From assembly GCF_017948455.1 (NCBI RefSeq), contig NZ_JAFFSU010000044.1:1-39074 (forward strand): a DNA stretch of 39,074 bases, read 5' to 3'. The notes beneath the pieces were generated by a model. It was not told the DNA's origin. It did not search any database and worked only from the letters and a program-made list of their open reading frames with translations. How positions within the stretch are numbered: the first letter of the stretch is position 1; each line of letters opens with the position of its first letter. Positions 31,160 through 38,382 of this stretch are shown here, piece by piece. A program made the position numbers and the translations under genes. Source of the DNA: Streptomyces sp. GESEQ-4. Its GTDB lineage: Bacteria; Actinomycetota; Actinomycetes; Streptomycetales; Streptomycetaceae.

Positions 31160-31881
31160 TCGACCCCCTCCTCGAACTCACGGATCGCCTCCCGCGCGCC
31201 CACGCGCAGCGCGCGGCGGAACATGGCCCGGCGCAGATAGAGATCGCGCAATGCCACCAGGTCGACATCCGCCCATGCCTGATTCATCGGCGGCTGGAAC
31301 ATCGACTCGGCGACGAGGGCCGTCGGCATCTCCAGCTGCGCGGGGTGATCGACGAGGTACCGATGACGAAGCGCCTCGTCGCCCTGGCATACGTAGCCCG
31401 TGAAGAACTCACTGGGGAAGACAAGAGCGGTGTCAAATCCACTTGGTGCGAGCTGGGCCCTGGGCAGGATCGACGCCAACAGGTACTTGCTCGCGGCAGT
31501 CTGATCGGCTGCCATATGGCTCTCCCGCTCACGCCGATCGAAATATTCCCGCGCCGCGTCGCTCGACAGCTCCGGGTACTCCGTGAGCACTCGTTCCGTC
31601 TGAGCCTGGTCGGCGGGCAACAGCGCGTCTGCGAGCAGTTCCCAGTACCCCTCTTCGACACCGAAACGCCGGAAGACGCGCAGCAATCCCAGCCAGTGCT
31701 CGATTTTCGCGATGTATTCCTCGTCGTTCTGTTGCCGCAGCCGGCGCAGGGCCTCGTCCAGCCACACCAAGACCTCGTTGCCGAGCAGTGCCGGAGCCTC
31801 GCGCAGCGCGTCTCGCGCATCCCGAAGCGTCAGCGAGGTCATGAACCGGTCCAGAGCGTCGCGCAGCTGCGCCTCCTCCAT
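31135..31881 (-). CDS. Helical protein coupled to the CHAT effector (unknown family)
   Basis: 248 residues, almost entirely helical, with charged amphipathic stretches (LRDALDRFMTSLTLRDARDAL; VWLDEALRRLRQQNDEEYIAKI; TERVLTEYPELSSDAAREYF). No enzymatic motif is visible. Its end overlaps the CHAT gene start by 25 bases and carries that gene's ribosome site, so the two are translated together and probably work as a pair. Such proteins may sense or hold the peptidase inactive. No clear ribosome site precedes the ATG, so the message may be leaderless. The promoter would lie in the decayed region to the right. I do not recognise the family. Confidence 0.75.
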   Translation of the reverse strand: MEEAQLRDALDRFMTSLTLRDARDALREAPALLGNEVLVWLDEALRRLRQQNDEEYIAKIEHWLGLLRVFRRFGVEEGYWELLADALLPADQAQTERVLTEYPELSSDAAREYFDRRERESHMAADQTAASKYLLASILPRAQLAPSGFDTALVFPSEFFTGYVCQGDEALRHRYLVDHPAQLEMPTALVAESMFQPPMNQAWADVDLVALRDLYLRRAMFRRALRVGAREAIREFEEGVEWPDLITT

Positions 31882-32391
31882 GCGGGCACTATGGCAGCGC
31901 CGGGAGGGAATGTCGCTCTTTTCCTGACAGTCTCACCCGGCCCCGAGATCCACCCGCCTCATCAACAACCCTGTCCCCAGCACGCACGGCCGCGCTGTTG
32001 AGGCGGGGCGGGCTGCGCAGGCGGACCGTGTAGTCCCAGCGTCATGTCCGGGGCGACGGGTCGCGCCTCGCCGAGTTGCCCATGCAGGTCGTGCGGAGCG
32101 CGCCCGCTCGGAGTGCGAACGGGATCGGCGCTCGACCCCGCCTCGGTCAGCCGCTCAGCGTGCTCTGCCTGGCCGGCATCGTCTCCCTGGCGTTCGGCGC
32201 TCAGGGGTTCGCCGAAGGGCGGGCTTTCCGGGGATGCGCGGGAGCTGTGGGAGCAGATGTGGCTGTGTATGCCGCGTACATTCTCGACTCCTTCACGAAG
32301 CCCTTCGTGGGCCGGGATCCCGGAAGGCTGCGTCGGCGGTTCTCGGGGATTCCGGGCGGATGATCCCCGCGATGGCTGCACCAACCCAAGG

Positions 32392-32478
32392 TGTCTCGCC
32401 CTCGCCAACGGCCTCCAGACACGCGGCGTCGACCTGGTAGTCCTCGACCAGAGCATCGACACCTCCACCGCCTCGGCA
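32392..32478 (+). pseudogene. Fragment of a serine recombinase/resolvase
   Basis: The frame encodes LALANGLQTRGVDLVVLDQ then SIDTST, the segment of serine recombinases just before their FxxLGAIAEFE-type helix. The remainder of the protein is missing on both sides. The match covers about 29 residues and is specific enough to call a remnant. Confidence 0.55.
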
Positions 32479-32530
32479 GCATTCAGGCGACTGTGCACAC
32501 CCGGCGATGACCAACCCCGCTGCCTATCGG

Positions 32531-32551
32531 CTACACCTGCTCAAGGTGTAG
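32531..32551. repeat. Perfect 8-bp inverted repeat
   Basis: CTACACCT-GCTCA-AGGTGTAG, within the decayed right end of the island. It could be a small terminator or part of a recombination site. Confidence 0.6.
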
Positions 32552-32639
32552 TCGGGGGCACAAGATCGGCTCCGAGTAAAACGCGTCCTGAGATCAACAT
32601 GCGGTGGCCGCCCCTCCCTCCAGCAGAGCGACGACCACG

Positions 32640-32704
32640 CACGGTGAGCACGGACCCTCACCGCTGAGGAATACGCGACTCACGATTACGCGAGGTTGCC
32701 AGTT
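32640..32704 (+). repeat. Right imperfect direct repeat of the island
   Basis: Partner of 28205-28270 in the same orientation, ending 12 bases before the thiolase stop. Best conserved over GAGGAATACGCGAC and GATTACGCGAGGT. Confidence 0.8.
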
Positions 32705-32715
32705 TCACGCCCCGG

Positions 32716-33885
32716 CTACAGCCGCTGAATGATCGTGCCGGTGGACAGCGCGCCACCCGCGCACATGGTGATGAGTGCGAACTCCTTGTCGGCGCGCTCC
32801 AGTTCATGCAGGGCGGTGGTGATCAGGCGGGCCCCTGTCGCGCCCACCGGATGACCAAGGGCAATCGCACCGCCGTTGACGTTGACCTTCGCCAGGTCCT
32901 GCTCGAAGACCTGGGCCCAGCTCAGCACCACGGAGGCGAAGGCCTCGTTGATCTCGACGATGTCGATGTCCTTCAGCGTCATGCCCGCCTTGCCCAGCAC
33001 GGCACGCGTCGCGTCGATCGGGCCGTCGAGGTGGAAGTGCGGGTCGGCGCCTACGAGGGCCTGCGCGACGATCCGCGCACGTGGCCGTAGCTTCAGCGCA
33101 CGCGCCATCCGCTTCGACGCCCACATGATGGCGGCCGAACCGTCCGAGATCTGCGACGAGTTGCCCGCCGTATGGATGGCTGTCGGCATGACCGGCTTCA
33201 AGCCGGCCAGCGCCTCCATGGACGTGTCGCGCAGGCCTTCGTCCTTGTCCACGAGCCGCCACATGCCCTGTCCGGCGCGCTGCTCGTCCTCGGTGGTCGG
33301 GACCTGGACGGCGAATGTCTCGCGCTTGAAGCGTTCCTCGGCCCAGGCGCCCGCGGCCCGTTCCTGGGAGATGAGCCCGAGGGAGTCGACGTTCTCCCTG
33401 GTCAGGCCGCGGTGGCGGGCGATGCGTTCCGCCGCCTCGAACTGGTTGGGCAGGTCGACGTTCCACTCGTCGGGGAACGGCTTCCCGGGCCCGTGCTTGG
33501 AGCCCGAGCCCAGCGGCACGCGCGACATGGCCTCGACGCCGCAGCTGATGCCGACGTCGATGACGCCCGCGGCGATCATGTTGGCCACCATGTGGGAGGC
33601 CTGCTGGGAGGAGCCGCACTGGCAGTCGACGGTCGTGGCGGCCGTCTCGTACGGCAGGCCCATGGTCAGCCACGCGGTGCGCGCGGGGTTCATGGACTGC
33701 TCGCCGGCGTGGGTGACGGTGCCGCCGACGATCTGCTCGACGCAGTCGGCGGGGATGCCGGTGCGGCCGAGGAGTTCACGGTAGGTCTCGCCCAGGAGAT
33801 AGGCGGGGTGGAGGTTGGCGAGCGCGCCGCCGCGCTTGCCGATGGGGGTGCGTACGGCTTCGACGATCACGGGTTCCGCGGCCAT
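32716..33885 (-). CDS. Thiolase, steroid 3-ketoacyl-CoA thiolase (FadA5)-like
   Basis: 389 residues, normal for thiolases. The nucleophilic Cys90 is in DCQCGSSQQASH; C-terminal motifs are EINEAFASV, GGAIALGHPVGATG (His345) and MCAGGALSTG (Cys375). The DCQCGSxQQ form and MAAEPVIVEAVRTPIGKRGG start are like actinobacterial FadA5-type enzymes that split 3-ketoacyl-CoA in sterol side-chain degradation. The start has AAGGA eight bases upstream; a longer frame to 34056 is unsupported. It is divergent from a CYP125-like gene across shared palindromes, as in mycobacteria. A role in ordinary beta-oxidation cannot be excluded. Confidence 0.85.
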   Translation of the reverse strand: MAAEPVIVEAVRTPIGKRGGALANLHPAYLLGETYRELLGRTGIPADCVEQIVGGTVTHAGEQSMNPARTAWLTMGLPYETAATTVDCQCGSSQQASHMVANMIAAGVIDVGISCGVEAMSRVPLGSGSKHGPGKPFPDEWNVDLPNQFEAAERIARHRGLTRENVDSLGLISQERAAGAWAEERFKRETFAVQVPTTEDEQRAGQGMWRLVDKDEGLRDTSMEALAGLKPVMPTAIHTAGNSSQISDGSAAIMWASKRMARALKLRPRARIVAQALVGADPHFHLDGPIDATRAVLGKAGMTLKDIDIVEINEAFASVVLSWAQVFEQDLAKVNVNGGAIALGHPVGATGARLITTALHELERADKEFALITMCAGGALSTGTIIQRL

Positions 33886-33948
33886 GGGGGTGGTCCTTCC
33901 TCGGGTGACCCGCGCGGCGCGGGGGCGTCCCGGCCCAGCCCGCCACGC

Positions 33949-33972
33949 AGAACTAGTACGCGTTCTAGTTCT
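33949..33972. promoter_or_regulatory. KstR-like operator palindrome between thiolase and CYP125-like genes
   Basis: A 24-base near-perfect palindrome (all but one pair of positions symmetric), with arms AGAACTAG and CTAGTTCT. Its centre CTAGTACGCGTTCTAG fits the mycobacterial KstR consensus TNNAACNNGTTNNA with one mismatch. KstR represses cholesterol genes including cyp125 and fadA5. It lies 64 bases upstream of the thiolase start. Confidence 0.6.
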
Positions 33973-33990
33973 GTCAGCAGTTTGCTGACA
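33972..33990. promoter_or_regulatory. Second palindrome, adjoining the first
   Basis: TGTCAGCA-GTT-TGCTGACA, a perfect 8-bp inverted repeat with three-base spacer that shares one base with the upstream palindrome. It looks like a TetR-type site for another regulator. Confidence 0.55.
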
Positions 33991-34152
33991 CGTCGTCCAT
34001 TGCCGCAAGGGTCGTGCAGCCTCCGAAGTTGCGATCTGCACGAGTTCTGCACGCAATTGGGGGCGCCGTACCCCTTGCTACTTGTAGAACCCGTTACTAC
34101 CTTCACGGCGATTCCCCGTTACTGATGGACCGTCAGATGGCCGGAGCCGCCG

Positions 34153-35388
34153 ATGTCCTGTCCAGCGCTTCCCGACGGGTTCGACTTCACCGACCCCGAT
34201 CTGCTGCAACACCGAGTCCCGCTGCCGGAGTTCGCCGAGCTGCGCCGTGCCGAACCGGTCCGCTGGATCCCCCAGGCGTCCAACCTGGCGGGTTTCCAGG
34301 ACGAGGGGTACTGGGCCGTCACCCGGCACGCGGATGTCAAGTACGTCTCCACGCACCCCGAGCTCTACTCCTCCACCCTCAACACCGCGATCATCCGCTT
34401 CAACGAGCACATCGAGCGGGACGCGATCGACGCCCAGCGCCTGATCCTGCTCAACATGGATCCGCCGGAGCACACCCGGGTCCGCCAGATCGTCCAGCGG
34501 GTCTTCACGCCGCGCGCGATACGGGCGCTGGAGGACCGGCTGAGGGCTAGGGCGGGCTCCATCGTGGCGGAGGCCCGCGCCCACCCGGGCCCCTTCGACT
34601 TCGTCACCTCAGTCGCCTGCGAACTGCCCCTCCAGGCCATCGCCGAGCTGATCGGCATCCCGCAGGACGACCGGGCCAAGATCTTCGACTGGTCCAACAA
34701 GATGATCTCGTACGACGATCCGGAGTACGCGATCACCGAGGAGGTCGGCCAGGAGTCCGCCACCGAGCTCATCGCCTACGCGATGAACATGGCCGCCGAC
34801 CGCAAGCAGTGCCCCGCGAAGGACATCGTGACGACCCTGGTGTCGGCCGAGGACGAAGGCAACCTCAACTCGGACGAGTTCGGGTTCTTCGTGCTGATGC
34901 TGGCCGTGGCGGGCAACGAGACCACGCGCAACGCCATCACCCACGGCATGCACGCCTTCCTCACGAACCCCGAGCAGTGGGAGCTGTACAAGGCGGAGCG
35001 TCCCGAGACGGCCGCGGAGGAGATCGTCCGCTGGGCCACCCCGGTCAACTCCTTCCAGCGCACCGCCACCCAGGACACCGAACTCGGCGGCAAGCAGATC
35101 AAGAAGGGCGACCGCGTCGGCCTCTTCTACGCCGCCGCCAACCACGACCCCGAGGTCTTCGACGACCCCGACACCTTCGACATCACCCGCGACCCGAACC
35201 CGCACCTCGGCTTCGGCGGGGGAGGCCCGCACTACTGCCTCGGCAAGTCCCTGGCGGTCCTGGAGATCGACCTGATCTTCAACGCGATCGCCGACGCGAT
35301 GCCGGACCTGCGGCTGGTGGGCGACCCGCGGCGGCTGCGCTCGGCGTGGATCAACGGCGTGAAGGAACTCCAGGTGAGCCTGGCCTGA
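34153..35388 (+). CDS. cyp125: Cytochrome P450, CYP125-like steroid 26(27)-monooxygenase
   Basis: 411 residues. P450 signatures: I-helix AGNETTRN (about 253-260), ExxR in EEIVRWATPV, and heme loop FGGGGPHYCLGKSLA with Cys362. Several stretches agree closely with mycobacterial CYP125, such as LPDGFDFTDPD, LNMDPPEHTR, FTPRAIRALED, CELPLQAIAELIGIPQDDR and DEFGFFVLMLAVAGNETTRN. CYP125 hydroxylates and oxidises the terminal carbon of the sterol side chain. The ATG has GGAG six bases upstream. It is divergent from the thiolase and followed by two hairpins. No ferredoxin gene is adjacent. Substrate assignment is by similarity. Confidence 0.88.
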   Translation: MSCPALPDGFDFTDPDLLQHRVPLPEFAELRRAEPVRWIPQASNLAGFQDEGYWAVTRHADVKYVSTHPELYSSTLNTAIIRFNEHIERDAIDAQRLILLNMDPPEHTRVRQIVQRVFTPRAIRALEDRLRARAGSIVAEARAHPGPFDFVTSVACELPLQAIAELIGIPQDDRAKIFDWSNKMISYDDPEYAITEEVGQESATELIAYAMNMAADRKQCPAKDIVTTLVSAEDEGNLNSDEFGFFVLMLAVAGNETTRNAITHGMHAFLTNPEQWELYKAERPETAAEEIVRWATPVNSFQRTATQDTELGGKQIKKGDRVGLFYAAANHDPEVFDDPDTFDITRDPNPHLGFGGGGPHYCLGKSLAVLEIDLIFNAIADAMPDLRLVGDPRRLRSAWINGVKELQVSLA

Positions 35389-35392
35389 CGCT

Positions 35393-35428
35393 CGGGCCGG
35401 CGGCTGCTCCCGGCGCGCCGCCGGCCCG
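35393..35428 (+). terminator. Perfect 12-bp hairpin after the P450 gene
   Basis: Arms CGGGCCGGCGGC and GCCGCCGGCCCG around a 12-base loop, five bases after the P450 stop. Confidence 0.8.
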
Positions 35429-35434
35429 TCCCGA

Positions 35435-35475
35435 GGGAGGCAGGAGCATCCTCCTACGCCCCGTTCCTGCCTCCC
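35435..35475 (+). terminator. Second hairpin before the amidinotransferase gene
   Basis: Perfect 11-bp arms GGGAGGCAGGA and TCCTGCCTCCC with a 19-base loop. It may back up the first terminator or lie in the leader of the next gene. Confidence 0.6.
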
Positions 35476-35580
35476 CCGCGACACCGGCATCTCACAGGAC
35501 GTAGCGAGGGCATGACTCGCGGAGATTTGGCAACTCGGTGACCCACCCTTTGCCAGCCCGTGACCGAAAGCGCCCGGACC

Positions 35581-36699
35581 ATGACCGCAACCTCAACCAC
35601 AGCCGCGCCCGCGGCGGAGCCCCTCGCCACCCCGGTCAATTCCCACAACGAGTGGGACCCGCTGGAGGAGGTCGTCGTCGGACGTCTCGACGGCGCCACC
35701 ATCCCCTCCGGCCACCCGGTCGTGACCTGCAACATCCCGGGCTGGGCGGCACGGATGCAGGGGATCGCCGCCGGCCTGCGGTATCCGCGCATGCTGATCG
35801 AGCCGGCCCAGCAGGAACTCGATCAGTTCGTCGAGCTGCTGCGCTCCCTCGGCATCACGGTCACCCGCCCCGACCCGGTCGACCAGCGGCGGCGCTTCGG
35901 CACCCCCGACTGGTCGTCGTACGGCTTCTGCACCAGCTGTCCGCGCGACAGCATGCTCGTGATCGGCGACGAGATCATCGAGACGCCGATGGCCTGGCCG
36001 TGCCGGTACTTCGAGACCCACCCCTACCGCACGCTCCTGAAGGACTACTTCCGGCGCGGCGCGCGCTGGACGGCGGCACCGAAGCCGCAGCTCACCGAGG
36101 ACCTGTTCGACCCGGACTTCCGTGTCCCGAGGCCCGGCGAGCCGATGCGCTACATCCTCACCGAGTTTGAACCGGTCTTCGATGCGGCGGACTTCGTACG
36201 CGCGGGACGGGACATCTTCGTCACCCGGAGCAACGTCACCAACGGCATGGGCATCGAGTGGTTGCGCCGCCACCTGGGCCCCGGCTACCGCCTCCACGAG
36301 ATCGAGAGCCGCTGCCGCACGCCGATGCACATCGACACGACCTTCCTCCCGCTCGCGCCGGGAAAGGTCCTGGTCAACCCCGAGTACATCGACGTGGACC
36401 ACCTCCCCGAGGTCCTGAAGTCCTGGGACGTCCTGATCGCCCCCGAGCCGGACCCGATCGACGATCGCCTGCTCAAGGTCACCTCGATGTGCGGCAAGTG
36501 GCTCAGCATGAACGTCCTCGTACTCGACGGCACCCGCGTGATCGCGGAACGCCACCACACCAGGATGCTGCGCGCCCTCGAATCCTGGGGCTTCGAGCCC
36601 GTCCCGTCCGACCTGATGCACTACGCCCCGTTCGGCGGCTCGTTCCACTGCGCCACCCTCGACATCCGCCGCCGCGGCACGCTGGAGTCCTACATGTGA
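35581..36699 (+). CDS. Glycine amidinotransferase (AGAT/StrB-like) family enzyme
   Basis: 372 residues from ATG 35581 (an in-frame GTG at 35560 is an alternative; neither has a strong ribosome site). It begins NSHNEWDPLEEVVVG, as in AGAT and StrB1. The triad is present: Asp in FDAADFVR, His in PMHIDTTF, and nucleophile Cys357 in FGGSFHCATLDIRRRG. The enzyme would move an amidino group from arginine to an amine acceptor through an amidino-Cys intermediate. Homologues make guanidinoacetate (AGAT) or streptidine (StrB1); the acceptor here is unknown. No streptidine-like neighbours are seen. Its last bases are repeated in tandem beyond the stop. Confidence 0.9.
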   Translation: MTATSTTAAPAAEPLATPVNSHNEWDPLEEVVVGRLDGATIPSGHPVVTCNIPGWAARMQGIAAGLRYPRMLIEPAQQELDQFVELLRSLGITVTRPDPVDQRRRFGTPDWSSYGFCTSCPRDSMLVIGDEIIETPMAWPCRYFETHPYRTLLKDYFRRGARWTAAPKPQLTEDLFDPDFRVPRPGEPMRYILTEFEPVFDAADFVRAGRDIFVTRSNVTNGMGIEWLRRHLGPGYRLHEIESRCRTPMHIDTTFLPLAPGKVLVNPEYIDVDHLPEVLKSWDVLIAPEPDPIDDRLLKVTSMCGKWLSMNVLVLDGTRVIAERHHTRMLRALESWGFEPVPSDLMHYAPFGGSFHCATLDIRRRGTLESYM

Positions 36700-36740
36700 G
36701 GAACAGCGGGTAAGGCCATGTGAGGAACAGCGGGTACGGC
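36693..36740 (+). repeat. 24-bp tandem duplication across the amidinotransferase stop codon
   Basis: CATGTGAGGAACAGCGGGTA appears at 36693-36712 and again at 36717-36736, a duplication with a 24-base period beginning at the last sense codon. It leaves the protein unchanged. Confidence 0.9.
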
Positions 36741-36782
36741 GAAGGCGGCGGCCCCGGGGATCGGGGGGCCGCCGCCTTCGCC
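36738..36782. terminator. Perfect 18-bp hairpin terminator between convergent genes
   Basis: Arms 36738-36755 and 36765-36782 pair without mismatch around a nine-base loop. It is placed between the amidinotransferase and SLT stops and can terminate both. Confidence 0.95.
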
Positions 36783-36800
36783 TGCTTGTGGGGGCCGGGA

Positions 36801-37220
36801 TCAGTACCAGCCGTTGGCCTGCCAGAAGTTCCAGGCGCCGACCGGGCTGCCGTAGCGGTCGTTCATGTAGTCGAGACCCCACTCGATCTGGGTCTTGGCG
36901 TTGGTCTTCCAGTCGGAGCCGGCCGAGGCCATCTTCGAGCCCGGCAGGGCCTGGACCAGGCCGTAGGCGCCGGACGAGGCGTTCATCGCGTCGACGTCCC
37001 AGCCGCTCTCGTGCTCGACGATCTTGCTGAAGGCGTTGTACTGAGCGGTGCTCGGGATCATCTGCTTCGCGATCGCCTTCGCCTGGGCGGCGGAGGAAGC
37101 GGGCGCCGCGTGCGCCGGGGCCGCGGTCAGGACCAGGCCGGTGGCGGCAGCGGCCACGGCGGCGGTCGTGAGGGCCTTCTTCGGGGACGCGATGCGGCGA
37201 GCGATGCGGGAGACAGACAC
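36801..37220 (-). CDS. Secreted transglycosylase-SLT-domain protein
   Basis: 139 residues. A signal peptide covers about 1-38, ending AAPAHA/APASS. The short mature protein has an SLT-like domain: IVEHESGWD with catalytic Glu71, then SGAYGLVQALPGSKM, IEWGLDYMNDRYGSPVGAWNFWQ. Such small proteins are very common in Streptomyces and act on peptidoglycan in the wall. The GTG start has AAAAAGG six bases upstream; an earlier frame through the leader is unsupported. The 337 bases before it hold its promoter. Confidence 0.92.
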   Translation of the reverse strand: MSVSRIARRIASPKKALTTAAVAAAATGLVLTAAPAHAAPASSAAQAKAIAKQMIPSTAQYNAFSKIVEHESGWDVDAMNASSGAYGLVQALPGSKMASAGSDWKTNAKTQIEWGLDYMNDRYGSPVGAWNFWQANGWY

Positions 37221-37557
37221 GGAGAACCTTTTTCTTCGGGGACAGTGCGCCGCGGACATGCCGGTGCCGCACGGAGGCGGGGGGAGCATGCGTCGGCGCC
37301 GCGGCCCCGAGGGGCACGTCGGCGCCGTGCGACGTCATCCAGAAGAACAGGCCGGGAGGGGGTCCGCAATGACCCCTTTTACTAGTTGCGGTCGCATCTG
37401 AGGTGATCGCGGCCTGTGTGACGTGGCTCTCTATGTGCAGGTCAGAGGGCGGAATGGCGTGGGCATGGCATCCGATTTGTCCGACTAAGCGGGATCGTAG
37501 GTGATCTGAGTCATGTGGGGTGGTTCACCGCCTCGCTGACAGACGGTCGACTCCGTC
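37221..37557. other. Intergenic region upstream of the SLT gene
   Basis: 337 bases with no gene. It should contain the SLT promoter and a long leader. I looked for a ydaO-type (c-di-AMP) riboswitch, frequent before Streptomyces wall hydrolases, and saw no convincing conserved blocks. Confidence 0.5.
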
Positions 37558-38382
37558 TCACTCAGCGGGAGCGTCGAATGTGACCGGCGCCTCGAAAGCC
37601 GCCCGTCGCGTGGCCCGGCGCAGGGCCCTGAGGATCACCGGGCCGAGCGTGACGGTGAGAACGACCGTGACGAGCGCACGGCCCAGGTCCCAGCCGAGCG
37701 ACGTGGCCACGCAGTACGCGAGGAAGCGGGCCAGGTTCGCGGGGACGGCGGCATGCGGGTCGAAGGCGATGTTCGAGGCGAGCGCACCCATGAAGGGCCA
37801 GCCCGCCAGGTTCATCACCGTGCCGTAGGCGAAGGCCGCCAGGAATCCGTACGCGGCGAGGAGGACGATTTCGGTACGGCCCCGCAGACGTCGGGCGCCC
37901 GGCAGCAGGCCCGCGCCCATCGTGAACCAGCCCATCGCCAGCATCTGGAACGGCATCCACGGGCCCACCCCACCCGTGAGCAGTGCCGACGCGAACATGG
38001 TCACCGAGCCGAGGACGAAGCCGAAGCCGGGGCCGAGGACGCGGCCGCTCAGCACCATGAGGAAGAACATCGGCTCCAGGCCGGCCGTCCCGGCGCCGAG
38101 GGGCCGGAGAGCCGCACCGGTCGCGGCGAGCACACCCAGCATCGCCACCGCCTTCGGGCCGAGCCCCGACTCGGAGATCGTCGCCGCCACGACCGCGACG
38201 AGGAGCACGAGAAGGCCCGCGAACAGCCAGGGGGCGTCCTGGGCGTGGGCGCTGACCTGGGAGGTGGGCGGCGCGAGGAAGGGCCAGCCGAACGCGATCA
38301 CTCCCACCGCGCTGACGAGGGCGAGGGCGGTGAGGGAGCGGGGGCCGAGGGGGACCACGCGTGCACTCATGCCAGGACTCAT
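37558..38382 (-). CDS. ECF transporter S component-like membrane protein
   Basis: 274 residues with about six membrane helices. Segments such as VLSGRVLGPGFGFVLGSVTMFASALLTGGVGPWMPFQMLAMGWFTMGAGLLPG match the substrate-binding (S) component of energy-coupling-factor transporters. The ATG at 38380-38382 overlaps the upstream ATPase gene's stop (ATGA) and has GGAGG seven bases before it; a second Met (38370) is possible. With the ATPase and an off-window T component it would take up a vitamin or metal-like solute. The substrate is not visible. Confidence 0.85.
   Translation of the reverse strand: MSPGMSARVVPLGPRSLTALALVSAVGVIAFGWPFLAPPTSQVSAHAQDAPWLFAGLLVLLVAVVAATISESGLGPKAVAMLGVLAATGAALRPLGAGTAGLEPMFFLMVLSGRVLGPGFGFVLGSVTMFASALLTGGVGPWMPFQMLAMGWFTMGAGLLPGARRLRGRTEIVLLAAYGFLAAFAYGTVMNLAGWPFMGALASNIAFDPHAAVPANLARFLAYCVATSLGWDLGRALVTVVLTVTLGPVILRALRRATRRAAFEAPVTFDAPAE

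Larger units (their letters stand above)
28205..32704. mobile_element. Acquired island carrying an EACC1-CHAT module, bounded by direct repeats
   Basis: The 4.5 kb between (and including) the two direct repeats holds three intact genes: EACC1, CHAT and a helical protein, plus a serine recombinase fragment and decayed sequence at the right end. A catalytic-site-deleted integrase lies just outside the left repeat. The base composition inside looks less GC-rich than in flanking genes. Either the repeats are old attachment sites or both are copies of one element end; sequence alone does not decide. Confidence 0.5.
31882..32715. other. Decayed intergenic region
   Basis: About 830 bases. Apart from the recombinase fragment, one small inverted repeat and the right direct repeat, I see no credible gene; open frames are composition artefacts. 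It probably contains the promoter for the helical-CHAT operon. Confidence 0.6.

Noticed and set aside
32044..32667. 207-codon plus-strand frame in the island's right end
   Set aside because: Only a short part resembles a serine recombinase; the rest is not protein-like, so it is treated as a relic.
37221..37400. Possible ydaO (c-di-AMP) riboswitch upstream of the SLT gene
   Set aside because: No conserved aptamer blocks were found; only a GC-rich leader is seen.
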